Positions 1 through 10,502 of a DNA stretch of 64,000 nucleotides are shown piece after piece. Positions within the stretch are counted from its first letter, which is position 1, and each line of letters begins with the position of its first letter. Made by a program: the position numbers and the translations under genes. The DNA comes from Durusdinium trenchii (Eukaryota; Sar; Dinophyceae; Suessiales; Symbiodiniaceae), in assembly GCA_963970005.1 (NCBI GenBank), contig CAXAMN010015469.1, positions 1 through 64,000 on the forward strand, written 5' to 3'. The notes under the pieces are model-generated. The model made no database searches, had not been told where the DNA came from, and saw nothing but the letters and a program-made list of their open reading frames with translations.

Positions 1-248
1 TCCGTACGGGGCAGTCAGGGCACCCAAAAACGCATATTCTGGGGGGGTCGAGAAGATGAAACAGCACAATAGTACTAGGAGAAAGCGCTCTGACGGCTGC
101 CCGTGCAGTTGTCTTTCTCCAACATTGTGAAAATGTTAGCAACTGTTAGCAGCAGTCAGATAATTAAGCCCGAGGGCCCGAGGGTGGTCTGCCGCAGGAC
201 CTTTCGGCTCGAACACATCTGCCCCGCACGAGTCAAGCGCTATAGGCC

Positions 249-1496
249 ATGACCGCAGAGAGCGGATCGATGACCAGCTCACAATGGAGTGATGAAAGGT
301 CAATGATCTTACATTTGATTTTAACCACACTGGCGGGAGAGGAAACCCAACTGACTATCGAGCTCCAGGAATTTGACCGCCTCCAGGAATTCGAAAGCGC
401 AGTTTTGGAGCAACTCCCCGAGATAGGAGAAAGCAGCACCTTTGGCTGTGAACTGGATTTTGTCTGCCGCGACTCGCAACAGAAATTAGTGGACCCGATT
501 TGGCACACCTTGCGAGATTGCAATTGTTTTACTGTCATCTCGAGCCCATGTTTTGAGGAGGCGGAACACAAGGGGCAAAAGCAAGGAGATGCCAAAGCCA
601 TACGAGTCCCATTCCATGCTACCGACAGAGTCCTTCCACAAGCCTTTTCGCATGTTGCAAAGGTACGACATGTGCAGGTCGACGCAGGATATCGCATCAT
701 AGGGGAGGGAGCATGGCGCAACTGCCAACACCTCCAAATTGTGCATCTGGACAGCACAGTTATCAGCCTGCAAACGCGAGTCTTTTGCCGTTGCTACGCA
801 CTGCGCAAAGTGCTCGTCCCAAGTTACAAGCAGTTTGGGGCCCAGGTCTTTGAAGAGTGCTGCTCCCTGATGCAAATTGGAATTACGAATGATGCCACCA
901 ACCAGCTAGCTCCGCAGGCAGAGTTGATGCCCCGAGCTTTCGAAAAATGCACAGCTTTGCGACAACTCGATTTGGAAAAGTCTGAGTACAACCCTGCCAG
1001 TTTGACGCGTTGCTTGCCAGAATGCTGCTTCCTTGAGGCTGGCTTAACCTCACTGACCCTGCCTCCAGACTTCACATGGATAGGACCAGCGGCCTGCGAA
1101 CGCTGCCTGCGGCTGCAGTTGGTGGATCTCTCACGTACAGGGATTACGGAAATCATGGGCTGTGCCTTTGCGCACTGTAAAAACTTGCGATGCCTGAGGC
1201 TTCCACACAAACTGCGAATAATTGAGCAGGAAGCCTTTCTCAAGTGCACCTCTTTAACTGAGGTTAGCGTGCCACCTACACTGCTCTATATTGCAAGGCG
1301 TGCCTTCGCTGGCTGTACGCAGCTCAATCAATTTCAAAGAGCTGGCAAATGTATGACTTGGAGAGGAACGTACTCTCGGGCCAATGCTTTTCTTAGGTGT
1401 GATAAACTTGACATGCCACAGTGGGTTCGCTTGTTGCCGCGTATGCCCAAGGACGAGGATAAATGGGTAGATGATTCCTATGTAAGCTATAATTAG
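249..1496 (+). CDS. BspA-type leucine-rich repeat protein (LRR-1, intact copy)
   Basis: A 415-residue uninterrupted frame and the only clean member of the array. Residues about 20-100 form a non-LRR head (LILTTLAGEE, EFDRLQEFE, FGCELDF, DPIWHTLRD) that could be a small ubiquitin-like beta-grasp fold; this is inference. From about residue 115 to the end there are LRR_5/BspA-like repeats of about 23 residues with the recurring pattern AF..C..L..V..P, such as VFCRCYALRKVLVP and AFAHCKNLRCLRLP. The C-terminal signature is WRGTY followed by a short acidic tail. No signal peptide or membrane segment is visible, so a cytosolic protein-binding role is more likely than a surface one. The Met at position 270 aligns better with the other copies than the one at 249 and may be the true start. 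The substrate or partner is unknown. Confidence 0.8.
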   Translation: MTAESGSMTSSQWSDERSMILHLILTTLAGEETQLTIELQEFDRLQEFESAVLEQLPEIGESSTFGCELDFVCRDSQQKLVDPIWHTLRDCNCFTVISSPCFEEAEHKGQKQGDAKAIRVPFHATDRVLPQAFSHVAKVRHVQVDAGYRIIGEGAWRNCQHLQIVHLDSTVISLQTRVFCRCYALRKVLVPSYKQFGAQVFEECCSLMQIGITNDATNQLAPQAELMPRAFEKCTALRQLDLEKSEYNPASLTRCLPECCFLEAGLTSLTLPPDFTWIGPAACERCLRLQLVDLSRTGITEIMGCAFAHCKNLRCLRLPHKLRIIEQEAFLKCTSLTEVSVPPTLLYIARRAFAGCTQLNQFQRAGKCMTWRGTYSRANAFLRCDKLDMPQWVRLLPRMPKDEDKWVDDSYVSYN

Positions 1497-2774
1497 CACC
1501 AAAGTCTCAGATATGTAGACAGGGGTGCAGGCCCTGCTCATAACAGTGGCCATCTCTTTTGAGCTACTATCCAAAGGCTATCTATCAAAGAACCTCCTTG
1601 GTATACTCGTGGGAAAGTGCCAGTGACCAGGACCAAAACAACAACAGGACCTACAGACACGCGCAACAGGCACACACTACCAATCGATCCACACATGCAA
1701 ATGCCTTTCAGACTAGCACCCGTGTGTTGGTCCTGAGAGTGCCAGTCTATCTCGTTTTGCTCTTCGCTTTCGCTAGCCTGAGTAGCTAGACAGTGCCCAG
1801 GCTGCTACCCGTGTAGTGGTGCTGGATGGGTACAGTGTACAGACCTAGGAAAACGGCGTTTCACTGTGTCTCACCTATTTTCGAGTAGTTCATGGGGCCT
1901 TGCGTGTATCGGCCATACCTTGCCTGGCCGCGTTTGAAAGGAAATGTCAGATACCTGACTGCAACATTACTGCAGCATTACTGCGACGAAGTATGCTCAC
2001 CTTCTGCTGTCCACGGAGCATGTCTGTTGCTGAGCCGTTTTGGAGTCGGGGCTGATTTTACATGCTCCCTCTGTTGCCTCCCCCCTTGGGGGGAGGAACT
2101 GGACAAGCAACTCCTGTGGCTTCTTCTTGGAAATTCGCACAGTGGCAATACACTGCCTCTCGTCGTCGGCATTTTGGAAATTCCGATCATGAATGCAGTG
2201 GTCTTCCCCTTGTTGCCGCACCATGGCTAGTATGAGTTTGGTTGCTGTCTGCAGCAAAGCAGTCCTCCTGACGTACAGGGTGGTCCAATTTTGTCTCTGG
2301 TGGACCTCTCAGTTTTGTGCGCATTGGAGCCTGCCGTGGGCTTTTGCGGAGCATTGAAGCAAAACTTGTCCATGCGATTTGCCAAATGAGGGAGATGTCT
2401 GGGGTCTCCTGCTGCTTGAACAAGATCACTCACAAGCGTACTCACTTGCAAGCGAGTCCGTTGAGGGACAAGATCTACTGAGCGCATTGCTGAATTCGTT
2501 GCCCCTGTTTCACCTCTCTTCGCTATGCCTTTTTGGCCTTACGTGTTGCTTAACAGGTTGCTCCCTCTCTGGTGCGTTTTGGTGGTGGTTGGTTTTTGGC
2601 TGTTTGGGGTTTTTTGTTTGTTTGTTTGTTTGTTGTCTCTCTGATGGATGGCAACCTGTATAGCAACTCTTTCTTAACTCGACTAAGGTGACTTGTGCAG
2701 AACCTGCACACATAGCGCCTCGACTCGTGCAAAAAAAACCTACCTAGTTCCGATAGGACAAGGATTTTCTCACG
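1497..2774 (+). repeat. LRR-array spacer, copy 1
   Basis: This stretch holds no convincing gene. It carries, in order: a flank with TACAGTGTACAG near 1836 and GTTTCAC motifs near 1858; a perfect 9-bp G/C hairpin (arms 2077-2085 and 2088-2096, TT between them); a CCCCTGTTTCAC-like motif near 2503; a G/T-rich tract at about 2578-2636; and a TGTGCA/TGCACA hairpin near 2694-2710 followed by CTCGTGC and an A-run. The same ordered modules recur near 5.0-6.15, 9.4-10.4, 12.92-13.58 and 13.7-15.48 kb. After the A-run, TAGTTCCGATAGGACAAGGA is shared only with copy 2. Confidence 0.7.
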
Positions 2775-3556
2775 ATGGAAAACAATAAACACCTCCAAGG
2801 GCGCGACTATGAAGACTGCCCGAAGGCAATCAGAGTCCCTGTCACCGACTCAGGGATACTTGAGGCCAAAGCCTTCCACTCGACTGCACGTGTCCGCCAT
2901 GTCAGCCTTGACGTAGGGTTTAGCACAGTCAGTCCACAGGCGTGGAGATACTGCCACTCCCTTCGTATAGTCAAACTCCCGGACACTGTAGTTGCGATAG
3001 GGTATGCAGCCTTCCAGGGCTGTTACTCCCTGCAGACAGTCGAAATGCCAGGGTGTGTCGAGCTAGGTGTCCGTGTGTTCTCCGAGTGCTGCGCGCTGGA
3101 GCGCGTCGGGAACATCACAGATGGAAGTAGTTATCTCGCGGCAGGAACCATCATCGGACAGTACGCCTTTGAAGAATGCGCCAAGTTAACTCACCTCTCA
3201 CTAGAGCTGTGGTGGATAGTGCTACGCTAGCCACCCCACAGGCTGGAGTCCCCCAGGGATGCTTCTTCGCCAGCGACATTCGACAGGTGGAGCTCGGCAG
3301 TGATGCATACCACATTGGCCATCGGGCGTTCGAGAACTGTCAATTGCTCACCCAGGTGAACATTGCAAACACGGGAATTCACACCCTACATATGCATACG
3401 TTCTCACAATGCCACAGCTTGGAAACAATCAAATTGCCATCCTGCCTGCGTGAGATCCGAGCAGAAGTCTTCGCAGGTTGTAGATCCCTGGCGTGCAAAA
3501 CAACAATCACTGGAGTAGCGTATGGCCAGAGCAAGCAAGGACGGCTGCCCAAGTAG
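2775..3556 (+). pseudogene. BspA-type LRR protein, frameshifted (LRR-2)
   Basis: Two overlapping frames together give one LRR protein that lacks the N-terminal non-LRR head. The first frame (2775 to about 3205) reads PKAIRVP, RVRHVSLDVGF, AFQGCYSLQTVEMPG and YAFEECAKLTHLSLE, matching LRR-1 from about residue 105. The frame is lost near 3205 and resumes in another register with AFENCQLLTQVNIANTGI and TFSQCHSLETIKLP. It ends at 3556 before the WRGTY C-terminus seen in other copies. It starts only 34 nt after the A-run of the upstream spacer. The gene is very probably non-functional, although one indel could be an assembly error. Confidence 0.65.
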
Positions 3557-3621
3557 CTGCCCCTCTGCATAGCCAGGCTCAAATCCCAAGTAGTAAGTGA
3601 GAAACCACGCGCAGCGCCGCA

Positions 3622-4867
3622 ATGCTTGGTGACATGGTGTCGCAAACGAGCTCACTGGTCAGCAATGAGCGTCAGTTGGTGATGCAACTCCTGTTGACAA
3701 CCCTCTCTGGAGAAGAACTCCAGGTGATCATCGATCTCCAAGAGTTTGATCGACTTGACGAGTTCGAAACTGCCGTTCTTGAGCAGCTCCCGACCATAGG
3801 AGGAAGTAGCGCCTCTGGGTGCGAGCTCACTTTCGTCCAAAGAGATACTGACGAATCCTATCCGGGACACCCTCAGGGACTGCAACCGCTTTCACCTAGT
3901 CGTCCGCCAATGCTGCTGTCGGGCAGAACATAAAGGGCAGCTGAAGAGGAATGCTATAAAGCAATCCGAGTACCGCCCACTCGTTCAGGGCAAGTGCTTC
4001 CCCATGCCTTTACACACATGATCGATGTGAGACACGTACAAGTTGAAGCAGGGCTACACACCATTGGAGAGGCAGCCTGGCAACATTGTATTCGGCTGTT
4101 AATAGTACACCTACCCAGCACATTAGTCTGCCTGAAAGATGGCGCCTTCCGTCGATGCTACGTCCTCCACACAGTCACTGCCCCAGAGTGCAGACATTTT
4201 GGGAGCTGGGTGTTTGAGGAGTGCTACGCTCTAGCCCACGTTGGTGACCAAAGCCAAACGGGCAATCAGCTTGCGCCGCAAACGCGGTTCCACACCCGAG
4301 CCTTTGAAAAATGCCGCACTCTGCAGACACTCAATTTTGAAAGAACTGAACATGATCCGCGTATGGTACATCGGACCATACCGGAAGGTTGCTTCTCGGA
4401 GGCAGGACTGGAGGCGCTAACTTTGCCGGCAGACTTTAACTGGATGGGACCGGCTGCATGTGAACACTGCAACAGGCTGCAGACAGTGGACATGTCACAG
4501 ACAGACATCAGTGAAATCCTAGGGGGCACTTTCGCAGCAGCTCAAACTAGCCAAGACAATGAGACGCATTGGGCGAGACGCCCTCTTGAAGTGTACTTCC
4601 TTGGGGGAGATACATACCCCACCTGCCTTGCTATACATCAACAAACGAGCCTTTGCAGGATGCGCGCAGCTATGCAAGCTCGTCAGGATGGGCAAGAAAG
4701 GAACCTGGAGAGGCACCTACGCAGAACATGATGCTTTCGAGATGTGCGCAAAACTGACGCTCCCTACATGGATTCGGCTTCTCCCCAAGCCCAACGATGA
4801 CCAAGAAGAGTGGGCGGACTTCATGAGAAGTTGTGCAGAAGCAAATCTCAGTGCCGCACGTCCGTGA
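3622..4867 (+). pseudogene. BspA-type LRR protein, frameshifted (LRR-3)
   Basis: This is an almost full-length relative of LRR-1. The non-LRR head (LLLTTLSGEE, EFDRLDEFE, SGCELTF) opens the frame at 3622. A small indel near 3850 shifts it, and a second near 3960 restores the original register (the frames at 3622 and 3994 are the same). Repeats run through VFEECYALAHV and NRLQTVDMSQTDISEI. A third shift near 4550 is followed by the normal C-terminus (AFAGCAQLCKL, WRGTYAEHDAF, TWIRLLP). At least three indels are needed, so this is a pseudogene that kept its full length. Confidence 0.65.
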
Positions 4868-4995
4868 CGAAGCACGCATAGGTGTCGGGAGAATGGGATT
4901 CCCAGAGTGGCTTGGCCAATCGGTTCATTGCTTGCTTGCAGGTTAGTAGTGAGCCAAATGTCTGCCACGTCAAATGCCGGCCTTGCCATCTCCAC

Positions 4996-6146
4996 TGAGT
5001 AGATAGACAGTTCCCTAGGCTGCCTTCCAAGAGGTGGTCAGGGTGTCGTACAGTGTACAGTTCCCTACTACTAGGAATAGCGGCGTTTCACTGCTTCACC
5101 GTTTCACGTAGTCTATGGGGCATGCATGGTTTCCGGAAACCCTGTGCACGCGGGTGTCCAAAGGAAGACTCAGAACCTGCAGAGGCTGGTCAGTTGAGCC
5201 TTGCCAGCAACAACTTTCGAGTGGTATGCACTGATAGTAGTAGTCTGGTGTGTCGTGTCTTGCCACACCGTGCAGCAACAGCAGCTCCCGCTTGCCATTT
5301 TGGAACTGCTGCCTCTGTGCCCACTCGCATCACCTCCCCCCTTCGGGGGGGGCGTGTGACCTCGAAGCACTCCCTCCTGCTTTCCTAAAAGCCATAGCTT
5401 GCTCTCTGCAGGTCTCAGTTCGCACGTTTGACCAACTATCCCAACGATCCCAAAGAGCCATGCCCTCCACCGTTTGCATATGGGGCAGCGGCATAAGTGC
5501 TTGGTCAACTGTACACCTTGCAAACTTCCTTGAGATTTTGAATTAGGTGAGCACTCAATTTTGTGATTTCAACTTGTCAAACTCGTCTTACTTGTCCTCT
5601 AACATTGACCCCACGTCAGGCCATCATTTTAAGCAGCGGCAACGAGCTGGACGAAATTTTGCACCGCAGGCTAGAGGATCTTTCTTGACAGAGTAGGCCA
5701 ACTGGGAGCAAACCAATGCTAGCATAGGCCGAGTCGTGCTCTTGCCCTGCTCCAAACTTGGCTTGGAAAGTCCCTCATACCTGCATTCAGTCTTGCTCAC
5801 TGATGACCGAACTGCCTCTGACGAGATCGCTGCAACTACTCACTGCCCAACAAATAGGAAGTTAGCTACGTGATGGACCTCCTGAACTGAGCGCAAACAG
5901 AACTTTGAATTCATGGCCCCGTTTCACCCTCCGTGCCAGATCTTCGGATCTTCACCACAATTTTCACATCCCGAGGAGATATGAGCCTGCTTTGGTCCGG
6001 GGTTTGGTTTGTTGTGGGTTTTGGGTTTGGTTTGTTTGTGGTGCTTCTTTCTTGTGCTGGCTCGTATCTTCTCTGCTTTCTTTTCGAATTCATTTAAGGT
6101 GACTTGTGCCTCTCGGCACACATAGCGCCCGTACCCGTGCAAAAAA
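4996..6146 (+). repeat. LRR-array spacer, copy 2
   Basis: This has the same module order as copy 1: TACAGTGTACAG near 5047; repeated GTTTCAC near 5088-5105; a G/C hairpin at about 5333-5352 (CCCCCC/GGGGGG); CCCCGTTTCAC near 5917; a G/T-rich tract at about 5998-6045; and a hairpin near 6105-6120. Here the stem is TGTGCC/GGCACA instead of TGTGCA/TGCACA, a compensatory pair change. CGTGC and an A-run end the unit. No gene is seen. Confidence 0.7.
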
Positions 6147-6953
6147 TAGTTCCGATAGGACAAGGATGCTTCTCTTTCCAGCAAGGTCTCCTACTCAGAG
6201 CAAAAGAAACTTACTCCAAAAGGAGCATAGGCAACAAATATGAGATCATCTCCAAGTGGCTCCTCACAGGACTCGCAGTCGTGATCACAAGAACCAATTG
6301 GAATATCCTCTCCAAGCATAGAACACTCACAATCACCCCTCGAAACTTGCTCAGAGCCTATTTTCGACGGGGCTATCCTGCTGATGAAGAGGATAAGACG
6401 AGGAAGCCGTATGCTCTCCCTCATCCGAACTCCCTCCTTGCCGGCGCGTGGCAAGCTACTGTCTCATGGATTAGCCATGGACGCTATGTCCAGGAAACCG
6501 ACATGTTCAACGCAGCGCGGGCGAGACGTGGATACTATCAGACAATCAGTCAGGTCAATCCTATACGTGCTACTCCTGACCAGGAGCAAGCTACCCAACC
6601 AAGCCCAGAGGTTGAGCAGGCCTGGCGAGAGCTAGTGCTTCCAGTTGTCCTGGACCAGCAAGTGGACAGTGACTGACTGCCACCTCAGGGCAGGGCTGCT
6701 ATGAAACCCACCCCGACTGTGCACGAGCCAACCTGGCTCAGGAGGCAGGCAGCGTCCCAAGACGCTGTCCTGACCATGGTAGCTAGTCTCGAGCTTTCTT
6801 GCTGCTAGCTGTGGTCGTAGGAAGCACCCTCTGACAGAAACAAGTAGACACCCGATGCAGCGTGTAACTAACAGAAGCTTATCTCTTCCCGGCAGTTGGC
6901 TCAAACCAGCTATAGGTGAGGACCTGTTGCAGGCAGTCGTCCTGCTGTCGGCC
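6147..6953. other. unassigned 0.8 kb between spacer copy 2 and LRR-4
   Basis: It begins with TAGTTCCGATAGGACAAGGA, shared with the end of spacer copy 1. Open frames exist on both strands (a plus frame reaching 6676 and a minus frame 6191-6454), but neither has recognisable motifs. The plus frame begins inside the spacer hairpin, so it is probably fortuitous. No gene is called here. Confidence 0.4.
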
Positions 6954-6955
6954 AC

Positions 6956-7510
6956 ATGGACGACCCTGCGCCACTGCAATGTAGGGAAGAGGAAGATTTT
7001 GCTGGCATCTGCCCCTGTCCTCTCCTTCTCGATATACAAATTGTAGTGCCGATAAGCATCCATCATAACTGGGAAATGCTCGAGGACTACCTGGTGGAAC
7101 ACCTACCTGCGGTCGGCCAATTGGACGCCTGTGGGTGTGAGCTGACCCTCGTAGACGCAGACACCCACCAAGTCTTGTGTGACCCAATCCATGATGAGCT
7201 TTGGAATAACATGCACTTTCACCTAGTTGCGCAAGACTGCTTTCAGTCGTACAGCTGTAAAGAGCAAATTCAGAGAGACGTGTACGAAGCTCACCCCAGA
7301 GATCTGTGTCCCTGCCAATGACGCAGGGGTCCTCCCTGCTAAGGCCTTTTTCTCACTCACGCGACTTAGGCATGTCAAAGTGGAGCCTGATATCCACACG
7401 ATTGACCGGCAAGCGTGGTGATATTGCCAGTCGCTCAGAATTGTCAAGCTGCCAGAAACAGTCGTTGCGATAGAATATGCGTCCTTTCAAGGGTGCTATG
7501 CCATGGTGGG
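6956..7510 (+). pseudogene. BspA-type LRR fragment (LRR-4)
   Basis: Only the head and the first repeats remain. The head reads LVEHLPAVGQLDACGCELTL and DPIHDELWNNMHFHLV. A frameshift near 7280 leads to EICVPANDAGVLPAKAFF and TRLRHVKVEPDIHTIDRQAW. A stop follows, and out of register come SLRIVKLPETVVAI and ASFQGCYAM. Homology ends near 7510 at a short CCATGGTGG duplication. It is a truncated and frameshifted copy, and its head is more diverged than those of LRR-1, -3 and -5. Confidence 0.6.
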
Positions 7511-7755
7511 TATACCATGGTGGCTACATTATCTACCCCCGAATCGGAGTGATTGGATGGTCCCTCCCAGCCATCACACATGAGTACAGTGCCTCAAACG
7601 GTAGGAATGCATTAGGGCGGCTGCCCAAGTAGCCGTCCCTAAGTACGACTGTCACAGCTCCATGCTTCTGTAGTTTCGGTAACTGTCTTCACGCTGCTGG
7701 CTGTGCTTTCAGGCTCAAGCCTACGATAGCACGATTTGGACGGTGGATTCATGCG

Positions 7756-9324
7756 ATGGTTGAAGACATCATGTCCCTATGTAGCTCCCCAGGGAGTGAA
7801 GAAAGATCACTAGTGATACATCTCATCCTGATCACCTTCGCTGGAGAAGAAATCCAGTTGACAATAGAATTGCAGGAATTTGATAGGCTCAATGAGTTTG
7901 AAAATGCAGTGCTGGAGCAACTCCCCTACATTGGAGAGAGCAGCGCCTTTGGTTGTGAGCTTGACTTTGTCCATAAAGACACCCGTAAAATGTTAGTTGA
8001 CCCAATTTGGGACACTCTGCGCGATAACAACTGCTTCAACTTGATAGTTCGTCAGTGCTTCACTGAGGCGGAACACAAAGGGCAACTGACGAGCAAGGTC
8101 AGAGCCATTCGAGTCCCATACAACACTACTGACAGGATCCTGCCACGTTAGGCATGTGCAGGTTGAAGCAGGTATTCGCATCATTGGCGAGGCTGCCTGG
8201 CGGAGTTGTCTGCGACTCCAGATTGTTCAGCTGCCGAACACAGTAGTCTGTCTACAAAATGGAGTTTTTCGCAGAAGTCATGCACTCCGAGCCGTTCTGG
8301 CTCCTGGGTGCAAGCAGTTCGGGATTAAGGTTTTTGAAGAATGCTGCTCCCTAACGCAAATAGGAGCCACCAGTGACACAACTAATCAACTAGCCCCGCA
8401 AGCACAGTTCCGGCCACGGGCTTTTGAAAAGTGCACTGCATTGCGACACCTCAACTTCGAACAAACTGAGTATGACCCCACAAATCTGACGACCCGAGTG
8501 CTGCTTTTTGGAGGCCGCTCTCCCTGCCACCAGATTTCACGTGGATTGGACCTGCAGCCTGCGAGCGCTGTCTGCAGCTTCAGCTAGTCGATCTCTCCCG
8601 AACCGAAGTAAGTGAGATATTGGGGTCCACCTTTGCACGCTGTTTACATCTGCAGCAGCTCAGTCTCTCCAGCAAGTTGCGACGGATAGAACAAGAAGCC
8701 TTTCTCAAGTGCACTTCGCTACGAGAGGTACGTACCCCACCAACCTGCTAGAGGCCACTGCGGCAAGTTGGCGTACAAGCTGACTGGAGGCGCCACCGGG
8801 GGCAGTGCCGCGGGTATCCCTGCAGTTTCTGCACTTGCGCGGGCAATCATTTCGACTGACAGTGTTTGGTAACGATGCACCATTTGCATCGCTCTCTGCT
8901 CTGCAAGATGGGTGATTTCAGCGTCCACTGATCCCGACTGCTCTTCTGCCTCCTGAAGGTAGATTTCTTTGGTGGGGGCAGCCTCCTTGGTTGGTGTAGG
9001 AGTGCTTGGGTCCTCGGTAGGCGTCGCAGGCATTTGTGGGTTGGTGGCACCCATTGTGGGAGGCCTTGCTGCGGCAATGCTGAGTAGACCTGTGGCTGGC
9101 ACTTGGGCCCGCCCCTGTTTGCGGGCTGCGCGCAACTTCGCACATTCCACAAAACCGGAAAAAGCACGACCTGGAGGGGGACATATGCTCAGGCAAATGC
9201 CTTTGACAGATGTGGACAATTGGACACACCAAAGTGGATTCGCTTCCTTCCGCCAAACACCAAAAGCGGTTGCGACATGTGGGCTGATGATTTCTATGAG
9301 GAAATGCGCAAGGACCTACATTAG
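7756..9324 (+). pseudogene. BspA-type LRR protein interrupted by an insert (LRR-5)
   Basis: This copy is close to LRR-1. The head (HLILITFAGEE, EFDRLNEFE, FGCELDF, DPIWDTLRD) is open from 7756 to 8151. A short deletion causes a stop, and the repeats continue from 8156 (VEAGIRIIGEAAW, VFEECCSLTQIG, AFEKCTALRHLNFEQTEY). A shift near 8500 leads to LVDLSRTEVSEILGSTF and AFLKCTSLREVRTPPT. Coding then stops at about 8750, where about 350 bp of unrelated sequence intervenes. The C-terminus resumes at about 9104 with FAGCAQLRTF, WRGTYAQANAF and KWIRFLP. It is inactive as it stands. Confidence 0.65.
8751..9103. other. foreign insert within LRR-5
   Basis: The insert separates TPPT from FAGCAQL of the LRR-5 protein, about ten codons apart in the uninterrupted copies. 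On the minus strand it has an open frame rich in Thr, Pro and Ala (PATPTEDPSTPTPTKEA) followed by a helical stretch (HLAEQRAMQMVHRYQTLSVE). That makes it look like a captured piece of another coding region rather than random sequence. No terminal repeats or target duplication could be recognised. Confidence 0.45.
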
Positions 9325-9403
9325 CTTTGCTAAGCTATGCCAAGAGCTCATGTGCTGGTCCTGACCAAAACATGAGCCAGCCACGGTGTGGGTGTACAGG
9401 GAC

Positions 9404-10401
9404 ACTGAGCGGCTAGACAGTGCCCAGGCTGCCACCCTAGTGGTAGTCCTGGATGAGTACAGATTGTACAGCCTGTACAGCGCGCAGAACATAACGGTGT
9501 TTCACTTTGTTTCACGTAGTACAAGGGGCCTGCACGTTCCAAGATTGCGCAAGAATACGCATGAATGCACAAAGGAGGCGCGCTGGCAAGGCGCCGTTGA
9601 ATGCTCAACCTTATCACGATTGCGCCAGTTGACTGCCCAACTTGGCTCCCGGTGAGCTGTGGAGACAATCTGCCTTTCTGTGACTTCCTATGGCAAAGCT
9701 GTTTTTTTGAAGTCGCCGTTGCACCCCTGCTGCTCCCCCTCCCGCTGGGGGGGGCTGGGGGGATCGAGCCTGCCTTCGTCATGCTCACTTGTCCCGCCGC
9801 TTTCTCGACTACATGGCTCCGCTGGGTCCTTCCTTCGACAATTTGTAGTTTTCGATTGCTGATCCAGCTGTTTTCCCTGAGTCGGAATGTCTCGTAGGGT
9901 CCTCACTTCTCTGGAACCTTGAGTACTGGATAGCGGTATGATGCTGGAATAATGCTGCTTTGAATGCCTTCTATGGCAGACATTTTTGATTTAGCAGACT
10001 TCCGACTGTGCATCATTGTCTCTCTTTTGAAGCAAGGCGGGCTGTTCGATCGCCCTTGTGTCATGAATGCAGATGATTTTGTCAATCAAAGGGCAGTGAT
10101 TCTCCTTCGATGCAAACGAAGCACAAGAACCTGATGATGACGCACTGAGCGCAAGGGAAGAATTCATTGCCCCAGGCCGTATTCCGTTTCACCACTTTCA
10201 GGCTGACTCAGCCATCCTGAGATATGAACCGTGCCTTGTTTTGGTGTTTTTTTTTGTGGTTTTGTTTGTTGTTTGGTTTTGGGGGGCTTGTTTGGTTGCT
10301 TCGGTTTCGGTTGCTGGCCGGTTCATTTCTCTTTCTTTTACTAGCTTAAGGTGACTTGTGCATAACCTGCGCACACAGCGCCTCGACTCGTGCAAAAAAA
10401 A
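9404..10401 (+). repeat. LRR-array spacer, copy 3
   Basis: It opens with CTAGACAGTGCCCAGGCTGC, almost the same as near 1788. TGTACAG elements follow near 9465-9480, GTTTCAC motifs near 9500-9515, a C/G-rich hairpin region at about 9734-9762, a G/T tract at about 10230-10310, and the TGTGC...GCACA hairpin near 10357-10375 with CTCGTGC and an A-run ending at about 10402. Sequence after the A-run is unlike copies 1 and 2, and the next LRR genes lie on the other strand. No gene is seen. Confidence 0.65.
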
Positions 10402-10502
10402 AGCAAGGTGTAGGTCTCATCTGGTCTGTGGGACGAGGCGTGCGCACGAACAGGCTTGGAGGGTGACGAATTCGAAATTGCTGGTAAGTATAGGTGGGCG
10501 AG

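Noticed and set aside
249..1496. BspA-like protein as a secreted or surface antigen
   Set aside because: No signal peptide or membrane segment is seen, so the surface role known for some bacterial BspA proteins was not assumed.
6104..6676. 190-residue open frame on the plus strand
   Set aside because: It begins inside the spacer hairpin module and shows no motif. An overlapping minus-strand frame looks equally plausible.
7709..7723. TTTCAGGCTCAAGCC as a spliced-leader relic
   Set aside because: Only the short, partly self-complementary core GGCTCAAGCC matches. The preceding CCATTTT is absent.
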